A DNA stretch of 64,000 nucleotides. Origin: Hymenobacter wooponensis (lineage in GTDB: Bacteria > Bacteroidota > Bacteroidia > Cytophagales > Hymenobacteraceae). The stretch spans positions 620,001 through 684,000 of the forward strand of contig NZ_SRKZ01000001.1 in the NCBI RefSeq assembly GCF_004745865.1, read 5' to 3'. The position numbers and the translations under genes were made by a program. Below the pieces are notes generated by a model that ran no database searches, was not told the origin of the DNA, and worked only from the letters and a program-made list of their open reading frames with translations. Below are positions 43,304 to 52,811 of the stretch, in pieces (positions within the stretch are counted from its first letter, which is position 1; every line of letters begins with the position of its first letter).

Positions 43304-43741
43304 ATGCACATTTCTACTCCTGCAATTTTTCAACGCATTCTTCGGGTAGCTGGCCTGCTGCTGGCCCTGATTGTTTTTGCGCCCACCACTTCTCGGGCCC
43401 AAACCTGGTTGGTATCCACAGATGCCTACGTTAAGCTAGGAGTACTAGACAAGTTTGGTCAGCTCGGAGCTTACACGGCCAAGTTTGTGGTTATCAACCA
43501 AGCTACTGGCAAAGAATACACCTTGGTGCGCCAAATTTCGGAAGGAGCAAAAGGCATTGACGTAGTATTCCCTTCCGAGGCTTCAGAGGCAGACTATTTC
43601 AAGACCGAGAAAGGTGAAGCGGCAACGGCGAAGCCCGGTCAGTACACGTGGGAATGCCAAGTGAAAGGAAAAAAAGTCGTTGGCGGCAGATTTAATTTTT
43701 CGGAAGTCGCGAATGATGTTACCTTGGTGGGGAAAAATTAA
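43304..43741 (+). CDS. exported hypothetical protein
   Basis: 145 residues from ATG 43304 (MHISTPAIFQRILRVAGLLLALIVFAPTTSRAQ signal region). The mature part is a small beta-rich domain: WLVSTDAYVKLGVLDKFGQLGAYTAKFVVINQATGKEYTLVRQI, then a turn and a Lys/Gly-rich tail. It may be a periplasmic Ig-like protein. No family recognised. It is followed by a strong terminator. Confidence 0.7.
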   Translation: MHISTPAIFQRILRVAGLLLALIVFAPTTSRAQTWLVSTDAYVKLGVLDKFGQLGAYTAKFVVINQATGKEYTLVRQISEGAKGIDVVFPSEASEADYFKTEKGEAATAKPGQYTWECQVKGKKVVGGRFNFSEVANDVTLVGKN

Positions 43742-43770
43742 CCCTCCCCACCCTTCACTCACTATTTTTG

Positions 43771-43805
43771 CGAAAGCCCGGCGTTGCAGCGCCGGGCTTT
43801 TTTGC
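43771..43805 (+). terminator. terminator upstream of trx
   Basis: Stem AAAGCCCGGCG / CGCCGGGCTTT with a six-base loop, followed by TTTT. Confidence 0.9.
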
Positions 43806-43934
43806 GTTTTAGATGTGGCTTAGCCATGCCCCTACCTGCTAGGCCACGGCTCCATCGTAGTTCCGCAAACTCCGTACAACAGAGCCGGAGCCCGCTAGCT
43901 CCCGTTCCCTTTGTTTGTTCTAGCTTCTTATCCC

Positions 43935-44243
43935 ATGGCCAAGAAATCTTTCTCCGAACTGATTAACAGCCCAGGCATGCCAGTGCTCGTTGATTTTTAT
44001 GCCGACTGGTGCGGCCCTTGCAAAACTATGGCTCCTATTCTGGAGCAGGTGGCTGCCCAGCACCAAGGCAAGCTCAAAGTAATTAAGGTAGACGTTGACA
44101 AGAACCAGGCTGCTGCTCAGCAGTTCCGGGTGCAGAGTATTCCCACGCTAATCCTGTTTCATAAAGGGCAGCCAGTATGGCGGCAGGCTGGTGTGGTACC
44201 CGCTGCTCAGCTAAGCCAAGTACTACAGGGCGTAATGAGCTAA
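43935..44243 (+). CDS. thioredoxin
   Basis: 102 residues from ATG 43935 (MAKKSFSELIN). The classical redox motif WCGPC (Cys26, Cys29) is present, with the cis-proline in SIPTLILF. No signal peptide, so it acts in the cytoplasm as a disulfide reductase, probably recharged by thioredoxin reductase encoded elsewhere. Length and sequence are typical. Genomes often carry several paralogues, so I give no gene symbol. Confidence 0.92.
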   Translation: MAKKSFSELINSPGMPVLVDFYADWCGPCKTMAPILEQVAAQHQGKLKVIKVDVDKNQAAAQQFRVQSIPTLILFHKGQPVWRQAGVVPAAQLSQVLQGVMS

Positions 44244-44497
44244 CATCAGCCTCCACAAACTAGCCTTCTGATCGGAGCCAGAGCATGCAGTATTCTTCTG
44301 TTGAAGACTATTGCGCGCTTTGGCTTCGTTTGGTATGATTAGAGCTGGTTAGCCTTACCCTACCCGCTGAGTATAGTACTGTCTGCTAAAGCATTATATT
44401 CCGTTGCCAGCTAACACTGGGGCGGGGCAAACTTCCTACTGAACCAAAGCGTTTGGAAAGAACACTCTACCCCTGCCCTTCCTCTTACTCCGTTCTG

Positions 44498-46840
44498 ATG
44501 CCCCAACGCTTATTCTACTTATTGCTGGGTTTACTCCTACTTGCTCTGCCCAGCACAGTAGTAGCCCAGGTAAAGCTCACACTAAGTGGCTACGTGCGTG
44601 CTACAGGTACCAACGAAGCGCTGCCTGGTGCTACCATAGCGGTGCCAGCCCTAGGCCTAGGCGCCACCACCGACGACCAGGGCTTTTATACACTGCTGCT
44701 GCCCACCGGGCCACAAGAGGTAACGGTTTCATTTATCGGGTATCAACCCCAGACCCAAACGATTGCTCTTACCCGTAACCAGCGCCTCAGCTTTTCTTTG
44801 CAGGCAGACAATAACACGCTGGGAGAAGTGGTGATTGAAGGTAGCGGTACCCTTAAGGAGAAACTGCAGACCACCCAGATGAGCGTGGAGCGCCTGACTA
44901 GCCGCGAGGCCAAGCTACTTCCGGCTCTCTTTGGCGAGGTAGACCTGCTCAAAACGCTCCAACTCAAGCCCGGTGTGCAGAACGGCGGCGAGGGTACCAG
45001 CGGCCTATTTGTGCGCGGCGGCTCAGCCGACCAAAACCTGTTTCTGGTAGATGATGCGGTAGTCTATAACCCCAGCCACCTGTTTGGGCTGTTTTCGGTG
45101 TTTAACCCCGATGCCGTACAGAGTGTGGACCTGTACAAGGGCGGCTTCCCATCTCAGTACGGTGGGAGGCTCTCATCGGTGGTAGATATAAAGATGCGGC
45201 CCGGTAACTCTGAGAAATTTACGACCAGTGGTGGCCTAGGCCTCATCTCCTCTCGACTGACGCTGGAAGGGCCCTTGCCAAACCGCAAGGGATCCTGGCT
45301 GGTGTCGGGTCGGCGCACGTATTTCGATGTATTTACGCGCCAGGTCAATAAGCTGAACGAAGATAAAGAAGACTGGAACCCCATCCCCGACTACTATTTC
45401 TACGACCTCAACGCCAAAGCCAACTACCAGCTGGGCGCTAAAGACAACGTTTTCCTAACCGGATACCTTGGCCACGACGTGTTTGGGTTTAACTCCACCA
45501 ATGGCTTCAATTTCGATTTCAGCTGGGGCAATGCGGTAGCCTCGGCGCGGTGGAACCACGTGTTCAACAAACGGCTGTATGTGAATACTTCGGCGTCCTT
45601 CACACGCTACGACTACCGCATCAGTAACGCCCTCGACCAGTTCAGCTTCGACCTGTCCTCCGAGATTCGGGACTTTTCTCTCCGCACCGATTTTGACTAT
45701 GCGCTCAACGACCGGCACGCCGTGAAGTTTGGAGCCGCCTTCACCGACCACCATTTTGGTACGGGCCGCCTGAAGGCAGGAGCCGAGGATAACTCCTTCA
45801 ACTTTGGGTCTGATATAAACTACCGGGGCCAGGAGGCGGGCGTGTATGCCTCCGATAACTTCCGGGCCTCCGATAAGCTGCAGTTGGAGTATGGTCTCCG
45901 CGTTTCAGGTTTTCAGAGCGGCTCCGACCAGTTTGGTGGCCTAGAGCCCCGGGCGGCCGTGCGCTACTCTCTCACGCCCAAAATTTCTCTGAAGGCTAAC
46001 TACGCCCTCATGTACCAGTATGTGCACTTGGTCTCGAACAGCGGCGCCTCTTTACCCACAGATATCTGGTATCCATCACGCCTTTCCGTAAAGCCCCAAC
46101 GCTCCCAGCAGGTGGCCACTGGTGTGAGCTTTTTGCTGGGCGATGGCACTTACCTGCTTACCAATGAGCTGTATTACAAATGGGCGCAGCGGCAAATTGA
46201 TTTCCGGGATGGGGCTCAGCTGTTCGTAAACCCCGACCTCGACTCAGAATTCTTGTTTGGCCGAGGCTGGGCTTATGGTAACGAGCTGTACCTGGAGAAA
46301 AAGACTGGCCGCACCACCGGCTGGATAGGCTATACCCTGGCCTGGACGAAGCGCCGCTTCCCACCGCAGAACGGTACCACGGGCATCAACAACGGTAATA
46401 CGTTCTACCCCAACTATGACCGCCGTCATAACTTGACGGTGGTTGTGCTGCACCAGCTTACACACCGCATCAACCTCACAAGCTCATTTGTGTTTACCTC
46501 TGGGCAGGCTACTACGCTGCCACTAGGGCGCTTTGTGTTTCAAGACATATTTGGCGCTAATCCATCAGCAGTGCCCGTGTACCCGCAGCGCAACACGTAC
46601 CGGCTGGCCCCATACAACCGCCTCGACCTAGGCCTGGTATATAAGCTGCGGCCTATCCGGGAAGGCGGCGAGTCGGACCTAATATTTAGCGTGTACAACG
46701 CTTACAATCGGCGCAACCCGTACTTCGTGTATTTCGACCAGATCAAGGACAAGGAAACGGCACGTGTGTTGAGCTACCGCGCCCGTCAGGTGTCGTTATT
46801 CCCCGTCATCCCCTCGGTGACCTACAACTTCAAGTTTTAA
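44498..46840 (+). CDS. TonB-dependent receptor
   Basis: 780 residues from ATG 44498 (signal peptide MPQRLFYLLLGLLLLALPSTVVAQ). Order: a carboxypeptidase-regulatory-like domain (about 25-105: LSGYVRATGTNEALPGATIAVP), a plug (about 120-230: RLTSREAKLLPALFGEVDLLKTLQ, SGLFVRGGSADQNLFLVDDAVVYN) and a 22-strand barrel ending in SVTYNFKF, a good outer-membrane terminal Phe. Paired with a DUF4249 lipoprotein six bases downstream, the usual Bacteroidota arrangement for a uptake or surface-exposed complex. Substrate not predicted. Confidence 0.93.
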   Translation: MPQRLFYLLLGLLLLALPSTVVAQVKLTLSGYVRATGTNEALPGATIAVPALGLGATTDDQGFYTLLLPTGPQEVTVSFIGYQPQTQTIALTRNQRLSFSLQADNNTLGEVVIEGSGTLKEKLQTTQMSVERLTSREAKLLPALFGEVDLLKTLQLKPGVQNGGEGTSGLFVRGGSADQNLFLVDDAVVYNPSHLFGLFSVFNPDAVQSVDLYKGGFPSQYGGRLSSVVDIKMRPGNSEKFTTSGGLGLISSRLTLEGPLPNRKGSWLVSGRRTYFDVFTRQVNKLNEDKEDWNPIPDYYFYDLNAKANYQLGAKDNVFLTGYLGHDVFGFNSTNGFNFDFSWGNAVASARWNHVFNKRLYVNTSASFTRYDYRISNALDQFSFDLSSEIRDFSLRTDFDYALNDRHAVKFGAAFTDHHFGTGRLKAGAEDNSFNFGSDINYRGQEAGVYASDNFRASDKLQLEYGLRVSGFQSGSDQFGGLEPRAAVRYSLTPKISLKANYALMYQYVHLVSNSGASLPTDIWYPSRLSVKPQRSQQVATGVSFLLGDGTYLLTNELYYKWAQRQIDFRDGAQLFVNPDLDSEFLFGRGWAYGNELYLEKKTGRTTGWIGYTLAWTKRRFPPQNGTTGINNGNTFYPNYDRRHNLTVVVLHQLTHRINLTSSFVFTSGQATTLPLGRFVFQDIFGANPSAVPVYPQRNTYRLAPYNRLDLGLVYKLRPIREGGESDLIFSVYNAYNRRNPYFVYFDQIKDKETARVLSYRARQVSLFPVIPSVTYNFKF

Positions 46841-46846
46841 GGCCCT

Positions 46847-47710
46847 ATGATGTCGTTTCCATATAGCGTAGGCCTCTCATCGAGTCCCTTAATGCGCCTC
46901 AGGCCCGCTGCCCTCTTAACCGGGAGCCTCTTACTGGCAAGCTGCGGGCTGCAGAAAGACATTGACGTAGCGCTGCCCAATTACCCGGCGCAGTTGGTGG
47001 TGGAGTCTTATCTGGAAAACAACCGCCTGCCTCGTGTATCGGTGACGGAGAGCGTGCCGTATTTGTCGGCTCCCGATGCGGAGTTACCCAAGGGGGTAAA
47101 GGTAATTCTGACCATGCCCAACGGCCGGCGCGATACCCTCGCGTATGCTCCCGCCGTCAACCCAAACACCAACAAGGGCTACACCCACACGGGCCGTACG
47201 CGCATCACGGCCCGCCCCGGCGATACGTTCCGCCTGGAGGTGTATGATACCCAGGGCCGCCGCGTAACCGCCAGTGCCACCATGCCCGCCACCGTGCCTC
47301 TGGATAATGTAGAGTATAAGTTTAATGACCTGAGCGGCGCCCAGCGCAAGGCTTATGTGCTAGCCAGCTTTCGTGACCCCGCCGCTACCGTCGATTTCTA
47401 CCGCTACCAAGTGCACAAGCGCTCAGTAGCCACCGACCCCGAGGTGGAGTATACGGTTGAAGACCGACTGTCTAACGGGCAGCCTCTGAGCCTGGGCACC
47501 TCCTACCAGTTCTCGCCTAATGACACCATCTTCGTGACGATGTATCACTTAGACCGTCCTTACTTCCAGTTTCTGCAATCTGTTGATGATGCCCGCAATG
47601 CCAATGGCAACCCCTTTGCGCAACCCTCGGCCATCAGAAGCACTGTTGAGGGTGGTATTGGCATCTTCACCATCCTGAATTACCAGCGCCAGCGCATCAT
47701 TTTAAAGTAG
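46847..47710 (+). CDS. DUF4249 domain lipoprotein
   Basis: 287 residues. The lipobox is LLTGSLLLASC; with ATG 46847 the cysteine is residue 34, while ATG 46892 (MRLRPAALLTGSLLLASC) would give a more usual 18-residue signal. The mature domain LPNYPAQLVVESYLENNRLPRVSVTES and later YRYQVHKRSVATDP are typical of DUF4249. Members are encoded after TonB-dependent receptors and are thought to help them at the cell surface; mechanism unknown. Almost certainly co-transcribed with 44498-46840. Confidence 0.9.
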   Translation: MMSFPYSVGLSSSPLMRLRPAALLTGSLLLASCGLQKDIDVALPNYPAQLVVESYLENNRLPRVSVTESVPYLSAPDAELPKGVKVILTMPNGRRDTLAYAPAVNPNTNKGYTHTGRTRITARPGDTFRLEVYDTQGRRVTASATMPATVPLDNVEYKFNDLSGAQRKAYVLASFRDPAATVDFYRYQVHKRSVATDPEVEYTVEDRLSNGQPLSLGTSYQFSPNDTIFVTMYHLDRPYFQFLQSVDDARNANGNPFAQPSAIRSTVEGGIGIFTILNYQRQRIILK

Positions 47711-47792
47711 AAAATTACTTTCTGGGCTATACAACCTTTGGGCTGGATGCTAGCTCTTGCTAGTATCTATCCATCCCTACATACATCTGTAT

Positions 47793-48245
47793 ATGCCCCG
47801 TACGCTTACTATTCCTTTCCTAGCATTACTGCTCGCGCTAACTGGCCTAACCACCGGCTGCGACCATTTCGTTGATCCAAGCTGTGGGTGTACTCCACCG
47901 CCGCTGCCAACTTTCACGGCTACTCAGCTTACCCAAACCAGCACCTGGTGGCTACAAGAGATCAGAACAAGCACCCAAACGGTAAAGGGCAACGATATTA
48001 AAGACCGGTTCAGCTTGAGCTTTCAAACGGATGGAAGCTATACCCAAACGCTGCTATCGGATGAAACACACTACCAAGGCACTTGGATGTTGATGGGTAC
48101 CCGCAACAGTACACTGCATACAGTGGATCACAAAGGCGACACTCAGGAATACACCTTGCAAGGAGCTAACCCTGAAGTGTTGTACTACAGCCGTCTAGAT
48201 AAAAACGGGCAAGCCACTAATTACACGTTCACGGCTAAGCAATAG
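47793..48245 (+). CDS. small lipoprotein, lipocalin-like
   Basis: 150 residues from ATG 47793. Lipoprotein signal MPRTLTIPFLALLLALTGLTTGC (Cys23), then Pro-rich CGCTPPPLPTFTATQL, then a small beta-barrel-like domain (WWLQEIRTSTQTVKGN, RFSLSFQTDGSYTQTLLSDET, TNYTFTAKQ) resembling Bacteroidota lipocalin-like or META-type domains. Function unknown. It might be part of the TonB/DUF4249 transcription unit (82 bases apart) or separate. Followed by a perfect long hairpin. Confidence 0.75.
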   Translation: MPRTLTIPFLALLLALTGLTTGCDHFVDPSCGCTPPPLPTFTATQLTQTSTWWLQEIRTSTQTVKGNDIKDRFSLSFQTDGSYTQTLLSDETHYQGTWMLMGTRNSTLHTVDHKGDTQEYTLQGANPEVLYYSRLDKNGQATNYTFTAKQ

Positions 48246-48267
48246 GTATTTTATTCACCTGTTGTCT

Positions 48268-48333
48268 AGCCTAAGTTTCAAAGGAAAGCCCCTCTGTAGA
48301 ACTACAGAGGGGCTTTCCTTTGAAACTTAGGCT
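48268..48333. terminator. perfect 31-bp hairpin between convergent genes
   Basis: Arms 48268-48298 and 48303-48333 are perfect inverted copies with a four-base loop. It sits between the lipoprotein (+) and nucleoside phosphorylase (-) genes. Confidence 0.85.
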
Positions 48334-48346
48334 GGCAGAGCGCTTC

Positions 48347-49165
48347 TTACAGTTTCTCCAGCACGCGCCGGAACAAAGCTGTCAGGCGGGGCTCGGCAAC
48401 AGCGGCCGTACGCAGGATGTCGGCAATATCTACCTTCTTGAGTTTGCCCGGCGAGGCCAGGTCGGTGATGACGGATACGGCTAGCACGGGCAGGCTCATT
48501 TGCACGGCGGCAATTACCTCCGGGGTGGTGCTCATGCCCACGGCGTCGGCCCCAATGGTGCGCAGGTAGCGGTACTCGGCGGGTGTTTCCAGCATTGGCC
48601 CCGAAAGGCTAGCGTATACCCCACGGCGCATGTACTGGCCTAGGCCAAGCTCTTGGGCAGCTTCTTCAGCCAATCGGAGCAACCCAAGGTCGTAGGGCTC
48701 CATCATGTCGGGGAAGCGGGGCCCCAGCTCATCGAAGTTTTTGCCGATAAGCGGGTTCGTGGGCTGCAGGTTAAGGTGGTCCTCAATCAGCATCAGGTCG
48801 GAGTAGTCGAAGTCGGGGTCTAGGCCACCGGCGGCGTTGCTCACGAACAGCTTCTGAATCCCGAGCAACTTCATAACGCGCACCGGAAATACCACCTGCT
48901 GCATGGTATAGCCCTCGTAGTAGTGGAAGCGGCCGTGCATCACCAGCACCCGCTTGCCCGCCAGGGTACCGGCTAGCAGCTTACCCGCGTGGCTTTCCAC
49001 AGTTGAAATGGGGAAATGCGGAATGTCAGCGTAAGAGAAGCTATGCAAGACTTCCACATCCTTTACCAGCGCGCCTAGGCCAGTGCCGAGGATGATGCCT
49101 ACTTCGGGCTGAAAATTTTGAAGAGTTTGGCGGAGGAAGTCGGCGGCTTCGCGGAGTTGCTGCAT
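48347..49165 (-). CDS. purine-nucleoside phosphorylase (trimeric type)
   Basis: 272 residues. Catalyses phosphorolysis of purine (deoxy)nucleosides to base and (deoxy)ribose-1-phosphate in purine salvage. Typical segments: GIILGTGLGAL (phosphate loop region), MHGRFHYYEGYTMQQVVFPVRV, VSNAAGGLDPDF, NPLIGKN and DAVGMSTTPEVI (purine-site Met/Thr region). This is the low-molecular-mass trimer family, distinct from DeoD. Length typical. Cytoplasmic, monocistronic. Confidence 0.94.
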   Translation of the reverse strand: MQQLREAADFLRQTLQNFQPEVGIILGTGLGALVKDVEVLHSFSYADIPHFPISTVESHAGKLLAGTLAGKRVLVMHGRFHYYEGYTMQQVVFPVRVMKLLGIQKLFVSNAAGGLDPDFDYSDLMLIEDHLNLQPTNPLIGKNFDELGPRFPDMMEPYDLGLLRLAEEAAQELGLGQYMRRGVYASLSGPMLETPAEYRYLRTIGADAVGMSTTPEVIAAVQMSLPVLAVSVITDLASPGKLKKVDIADILRTAAVAEPRLTALFRRVLEKL

Positions 49166-49329
49166 GCGTATGGTTCAGTTTAGGTTGCAAGGTACTACTT
49201 ACGCAATAGCTGAGGCAGAGTGGTAAAGAATGGTGATCTGGAAGCGCTACTTACGTGCTTTTCTAAAGGGAGGCTACCCCCAAGTGGTAGGGAAGCTACA
49301 ATTGGTGTTGCTAGGCCAGTACGGAAATA

Positions 49330-49364
49330 AAAAAGGACTGCTAGCATACGCTAGCAGTCCTCTT
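49330..49364 (-). terminator. terminator of sppA
   Basis: Stem AGGACTGCTAGC / GCTAGCAGTCCT with loop ATAC, just downstream of the sppA stop on the minus strand, followed by a TTTTTTATTT-like tail in that sense. Confidence 0.85.
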
Positions 49365-49381
49365 CATTATGTGCGCAGTGC

Positions 49382-51139
49382 TTACTGAATGTTCATCTCA
49401 AACGGCATGCGGGCTTGTACGCCTTTCATCTCGGTGAGCGTTTTGTACTGCTGGTACATGGGGTACATAGGGCCCATTTCCTGCTTTACTAGCTGCAGAC
49501 GGGCTTCATCGCTGAAGCTGCTGAATAGAGACTCAGCAAAAGACTTCTGGCGGGGCAGGCGCTGAATGCTGTAGTCACCTTCCTTCAGCTTGGCACGGCG
49601 GGCAGCAATGCGCAAGGCATCATCAAACGAGCCCAGCACATCAACCAGACCGCGGGCTTTCGCCTCCGAGCCCGACCAAACCCGGCCCGAAGCCAAGCGG
49701 CGCAGGCGCTCTACTGGCATATGGCGACCAGCGGCGGCTTTCGTAGTAAAGTCGGCGTAAATGCGGTTGATTTCGGCCTGGAACTGGCTCTGCTCAAACG
49801 GCGTGAGTGCCCGCGTGATGGTAGGAAAGTCGGAGAACTTGCCGGTAGTTACGCGGTCAGTGGTGATGCCGATTTTATCACGCAGCAGGGGCTCAATGTT
49901 AGGCAGTACACCAAATACACCAATGCTGCCCGTAATGGTGGTTGGGTGTGCCACAATAGTATCGCACCCCATGGCAATGAAGTAGCCACCTGAGGCCGCC
50001 ACATCTGACATGCTGGCAATAATTGGCTTCACTTTCTTGGTCAGCATTACCTCGCGGTAAATGATATCAGAGGCGAGAGACGAGCCACCAGGCGAGTTTA
50101 CGCGCAGTACCACGGCCTTCACCTTATCGTCGAGGCGGGCTTTGCGGATGGCCTCGGCGAAGCGGGTACTACCGATGCTGTTGTTGCCTCCTTTACCCGT
50201 TACAATGTCGCCCTCGGCGTAAACTACGGCAATGCGGTTGCCACTTACTTCATCGTCCTGGTCGTCGGCCTTTTTATAGTCACTGAGGGTAACGAGGCTG
50301 AGCTTCTTATCCTTCTTCACACCCAGCTTGCCCTTCATGTAGTCGGTGGCCTGGTCGTAGTAGCCCAGGTCTGTCACGAGGCCTAGACGTTTGGCATCGT
50401 CGGCATTGTGCACCAGCATCGAGTCAGAAATAACCTTAGCGCGGGCCGGTGCCAGTTTACGCGCGGCCGATACGTCGGCCAGCATGGCGTTGTTGATCGA
50501 GTTCAGGAAAGAAGACGTCTGCAAGCGGGCCGAGTCAGACATGCTGGTACGGAAATACGGCTCCACGGCGCTCTTGAACGAACCCACCCGGAAGATTTGG
50601 GCCTGCACGCCCAACTTGTCGAACAGGTTTTTGTAGTACATGGTCTCGGAGCTGAGGCCATTGAACTCCAGCGTGCCCTGAGGGTTCAGGTAGAGCTTAT
50701 CGGCCACGGAAGCCAAGTAGTAGCTCTTCTCCGACTGCGCATCGGTGTACGACACGATAAACTTACCCGACTTCTTAAAGTCGAGTAGCTCGTGCCGGAT
50801 TTCTTCCATTGAGGCCATACCGCCCTGCACCAACTCCAGGTTCAGGAAGATGCCCTTGATATCGTCATCTGCTTTGGCGCGCCGGATGGCGGCTTTCAGC
50901 TCGTCTAGGCCTATCGAACTGCTCTGCCCGCCGGTGAGGCTAGAGAACGGGTTGTTGAACTCCCGCTCCCCAATGGGCTTGTCGAGGGTAAGCTCCAGCA
51001 CCGAGTTGCTGGCCACGGTTACTTCCTTATCGGAAGAAGCCAAGCTCACAATCAGTCCAATCAGCAGCAGAAAACCCAACACGGCAAAAAGCGCTAGGCC
51101 AGTGAGAGTGGCCAGCACGTATTTAAAAAATTGTCTCAT
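49382..51139 (-). CDS. sppA: signal peptide peptidase SppA, 67K type
   Basis: 585 residues. Inner-membrane serine protease that degrades cleaved signal peptides. An N-terminal transmembrane helix (about 12-32) precedes two tandem crotonase-like halves (67K type). The Ser/Lys dyad is split as in E. coli: the Lys in ASVADKLYLNP (first half) and the Ser in MSDVAASGGYFIA (second half); VNSPGGSSLASDI is the oxyanion region. A promoter box precedes it and a terminator follows it. Confidence 0.95.
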   Translation of the reverse strand: MRQFFKYVLATLTGLALFAVLGFLLLIGLIVSLASSDKEVTVASNSVLELTLDKPIGEREFNNPFSSLTGGQSSSIGLDELKAAIRRAKADDDIKGIFLNLELVQGGMASMEEIRHELLDFKKSGKFIVSYTDAQSEKSYYLASVADKLYLNPQGTLEFNGLSSETMYYKNLFDKLGVQAQIFRVGSFKSAVEPYFRTSMSDSARLQTSSFLNSINNAMLADVSAARKLAPARAKVISDSMLVHNADDAKRLGLVTDLGYYDQATDYMKGKLGVKKDKKLSLVTLSDYKKADDQDDEVSGNRIAVVYAEGDIVTGKGGNNSIGSTRFAEAIRKARLDDKVKAVVLRVNSPGGSSLASDIIYREVMLTKKVKPIIASMSDVAASGGYFIAMGCDTIVAHPTTITGSIGVFGVLPNIEPLLRDKIGITTDRVTTGKFSDFPTITRALTPFEQSQFQAEINRIYADFTTKAAAGRHMPVERLRRLASGRVWSGSEAKARGLVDVLGSFDDALRIAARRAKLKEGDYSIQRLPRQKSFAESLFSSFSDEARLQLVKQEMGPMYPMYQQYKTLTEMKGVQARMPFEMNIQ

Positions 51140-51173
51140 TGAAAAAGAAAGAATAGCTACTTAGGTCTCTTAA

Positions 51174-51181
51174 CAAATGTA
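51174..51181 (-). promoter_or_regulatory. -7 promoter box TACATTTG for sppA
   Basis: Exact TAnnTTTG on the minus strand, 34 bases before the ATG at 51139. TTG on the same strand, at 51211-51213, is a poorly spaced -33. Confidence 0.6.
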
Positions 51182-51244
51182 GAGGCTTTTGAAGTGCCCC
51201 GCCGGGTATTCAACCAACCGGCTTTTTTGTGGCCTGAACGGGCA

Positions 51245-51442
51245 AGAAAGAGTGAATGAGTGATGCAGGAATGAGGTAATGGGTGAAAGAGTGAAAAGCA
51301 CGCCATCCTGACGCAAGAAGGATCTGTACACATCAGCAAGAGGCGCTAGGCCATCTGTTTTAACGTGGTAAGGTCCTTTGCTGCACTCAAGATGACGTGC
51401 TAGGGTATAAACACTCACTCATTTACTCAATCACTCAATCAC
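51245..51442. repeat. CCT/AGG inverted-repeat copy with outer flanks
   Basis: The core, 51298-51401, has AGCACGCCATCCTG near the start and its decayed inverse GATGACGTGCT at the end. Outside it, AGTGAATGAGTGATG (51251-51265) and ACTCAATCACTCAATC (51424-51439) form an outer imperfect inverted pair, suggesting a longer element of about 200 bases. Confidence 0.65.
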
Positions 51443-51444
51443 CA

Positions 51445-52785
51445 TTAGTACCCGTACTTCTCGCCCCAGAGGTGGCGGAGGCGCTCCTGAGCTTTGGTTT
51501 CGGCGGGATTGTGGCCGGGGTGGTAGAAGACGCGGCCGCTGAGCTGCTCAGGCATGAATTCCTGATAGGCAAAGTTGCCTTCGTAGTCGTGGGAATACAT
51601 GTAGGTGTTGCCGTAGCCCAGTTCCTCCATGAGCTTAGTGGGGGCGTTGCGCAACGGAATCGGGACGGGCTGCACGCCCTGCTGACGTACCAGAGCCCGC
51701 GCCTCCCGGATAGCCTTATAACTGGCATTGCTCTTGGGCGAAGTAGCGAGGTATACCACCGTCTGCCCCAGAATAATATCTGACTCTGGCATGCCAATAA
51801 CTGTGACGGCCTGGAAGCAGCTTTGCGCCAGAATGAGCGCGTTGGGGTTAGCTAGGCCTACGTCTTCGGAGGCGAGAATGAGCAGGCGGCGGGCAATGAA
51901 TTTCACGTCCTCGCCCCCTTCCAGCATCACGGCCAGGTAGTAGAGCGCGGCGTTGGGGTCGGAGCCACGGATGCTCTTGATGAAGGCCGAAATAACATCA
52001 TAGTGCATTTCGCCGCCTTTGTCATAGCGCGCGAGGTGCTGTTGGGCCAACTGCTGCACGCCTTCGTCGGTAATGACGATTTCACCGGTTTTGGGGTCGG
52101 GGCGGCTGGCCTCTACCACAATATCGAGTAGGTTGAGGAGCTTACGCGCGTCGCCGCCCGAAATCATCAGCAGGGCGCCGTATTCCGCTACGCGCACTTT
52201 TTTCTGCTTGAGAATCTCATCTTCGGCCAGGGCTTTATCTACCAGGCCAGTCAGCACTTCCTTGCTGAGCGACTCCAGCACGTACACCTGCGCCCGACTC
52301 AGCACGGCCGGAATCACCTCGAAAGATGGGTTCTCAGTAGTTGCCCCAATCAGCGTGACTATACCCTGCTCCACGGCCCCCAACAGCGCATCCTGCTGTG
52401 ATTTGCTGAAGCGGTGAATCTCATCAATGAACAGCACCGTGCCGCGCTGGCGCTTGGCCTTCTCAATCACGTCGCGCACATCCTTCACGCCCGCATTCAC
52501 GGCACTCAGGGAGGCAAAGGGCTGGCCTAGCTCATGCGCCAGCAGATTGGCCAACGTGGTTTTACCCACACCTGGTGGGCCCCACAAGATCAGGCTGGGC
52601 AAACGGCCGGCATTCAGGTAGCGCCGCAACACCCCCTCAGGCCCAATGAGGTGCTGCTGCCCGGCGTACTCTTCGAGAGTACGGGGGCGCATACGTTCCG
52701 CCAGCGGCGCACCCGGCCGGGGAGTATAAGCGGCGGGCTGCGAGGCGGGTTGAGGGTCAGAATCGAAGAGAGAGCCGGTTGACAT
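51445..52785 (-). CDS. rarA: replication-associated recombination protein A (RarA/MgsA)
   Basis: 446 residues from ATG 52785 (MSTGSLFDSDPQP). AAA+ clamp-loader-like ATPase acting at stalled replication forks. Walker A is GPPGVGKTT (69-77) and Walker B FIDEIHRFSKSQ (119-130), with sensor ATTENPSFEV and the MgsA C-terminal tetramerisation domain (ISAFIKSIRGSDPNAALYYLA...). N-terminal APLAERMRPRTLEEYAGQQHL is diagnostic. The repeat element abuts its stop codon. Confidence 0.95.
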   Translation of the reverse strand: MSTGSLFDSDPQPASQPAAYTPRPGAPLAERMRPRTLEEYAGQQHLIGPEGVLRRYLNAGRLPSLILWGPPGVGKTTLANLLAHELGQPFASLSAVNAGVKDVRDVIEKAKRQRGTVLFIDEIHRFSKSQQDALLGAVEQGIVTLIGATTENPSFEVIPAVLSRAQVYVLESLSKEVLTGLVDKALAEDEILKQKKVRVAEYGALLMISGGDARKLLNLLDIVVEASRPDPKTGEIVITDEGVQQLAQQHLARYDKGGEMHYDVISAFIKSIRGSDPNAALYYLAVMLEGGEDVKFIARRLLILASEDVGLANPNALILAQSCFQAVTVIGMPESDIILGQTVVYLATSPKSNASYKAIREARALVRQQGVQPVPIPLRNAPTKLMEELGYGNTYMYSHDYEGNFAYQEFMPEQLSGRVFYHPGHNPAETKAQERLRHLWGEKYGY

Positions 52786-52803
52786 AGCGAGGAGAGTGTT
52801 AAG

Positions 52804-52811
52804 CAAAGGTA
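52804..52811 (-). promoter_or_regulatory. -7 promoter box TACCTTTG for rarA
   Basis: Exact TAnnTTTG on the minus strand, 18 bases before the ATG at 52785; the leader would be very short. Confidence 0.5.

Noticed and set aside
51245..51442. Possible insertion sequence
   Set aside because: Outer and inner inverted repeats exist but no transposase ORF; scored as a repeat element only.
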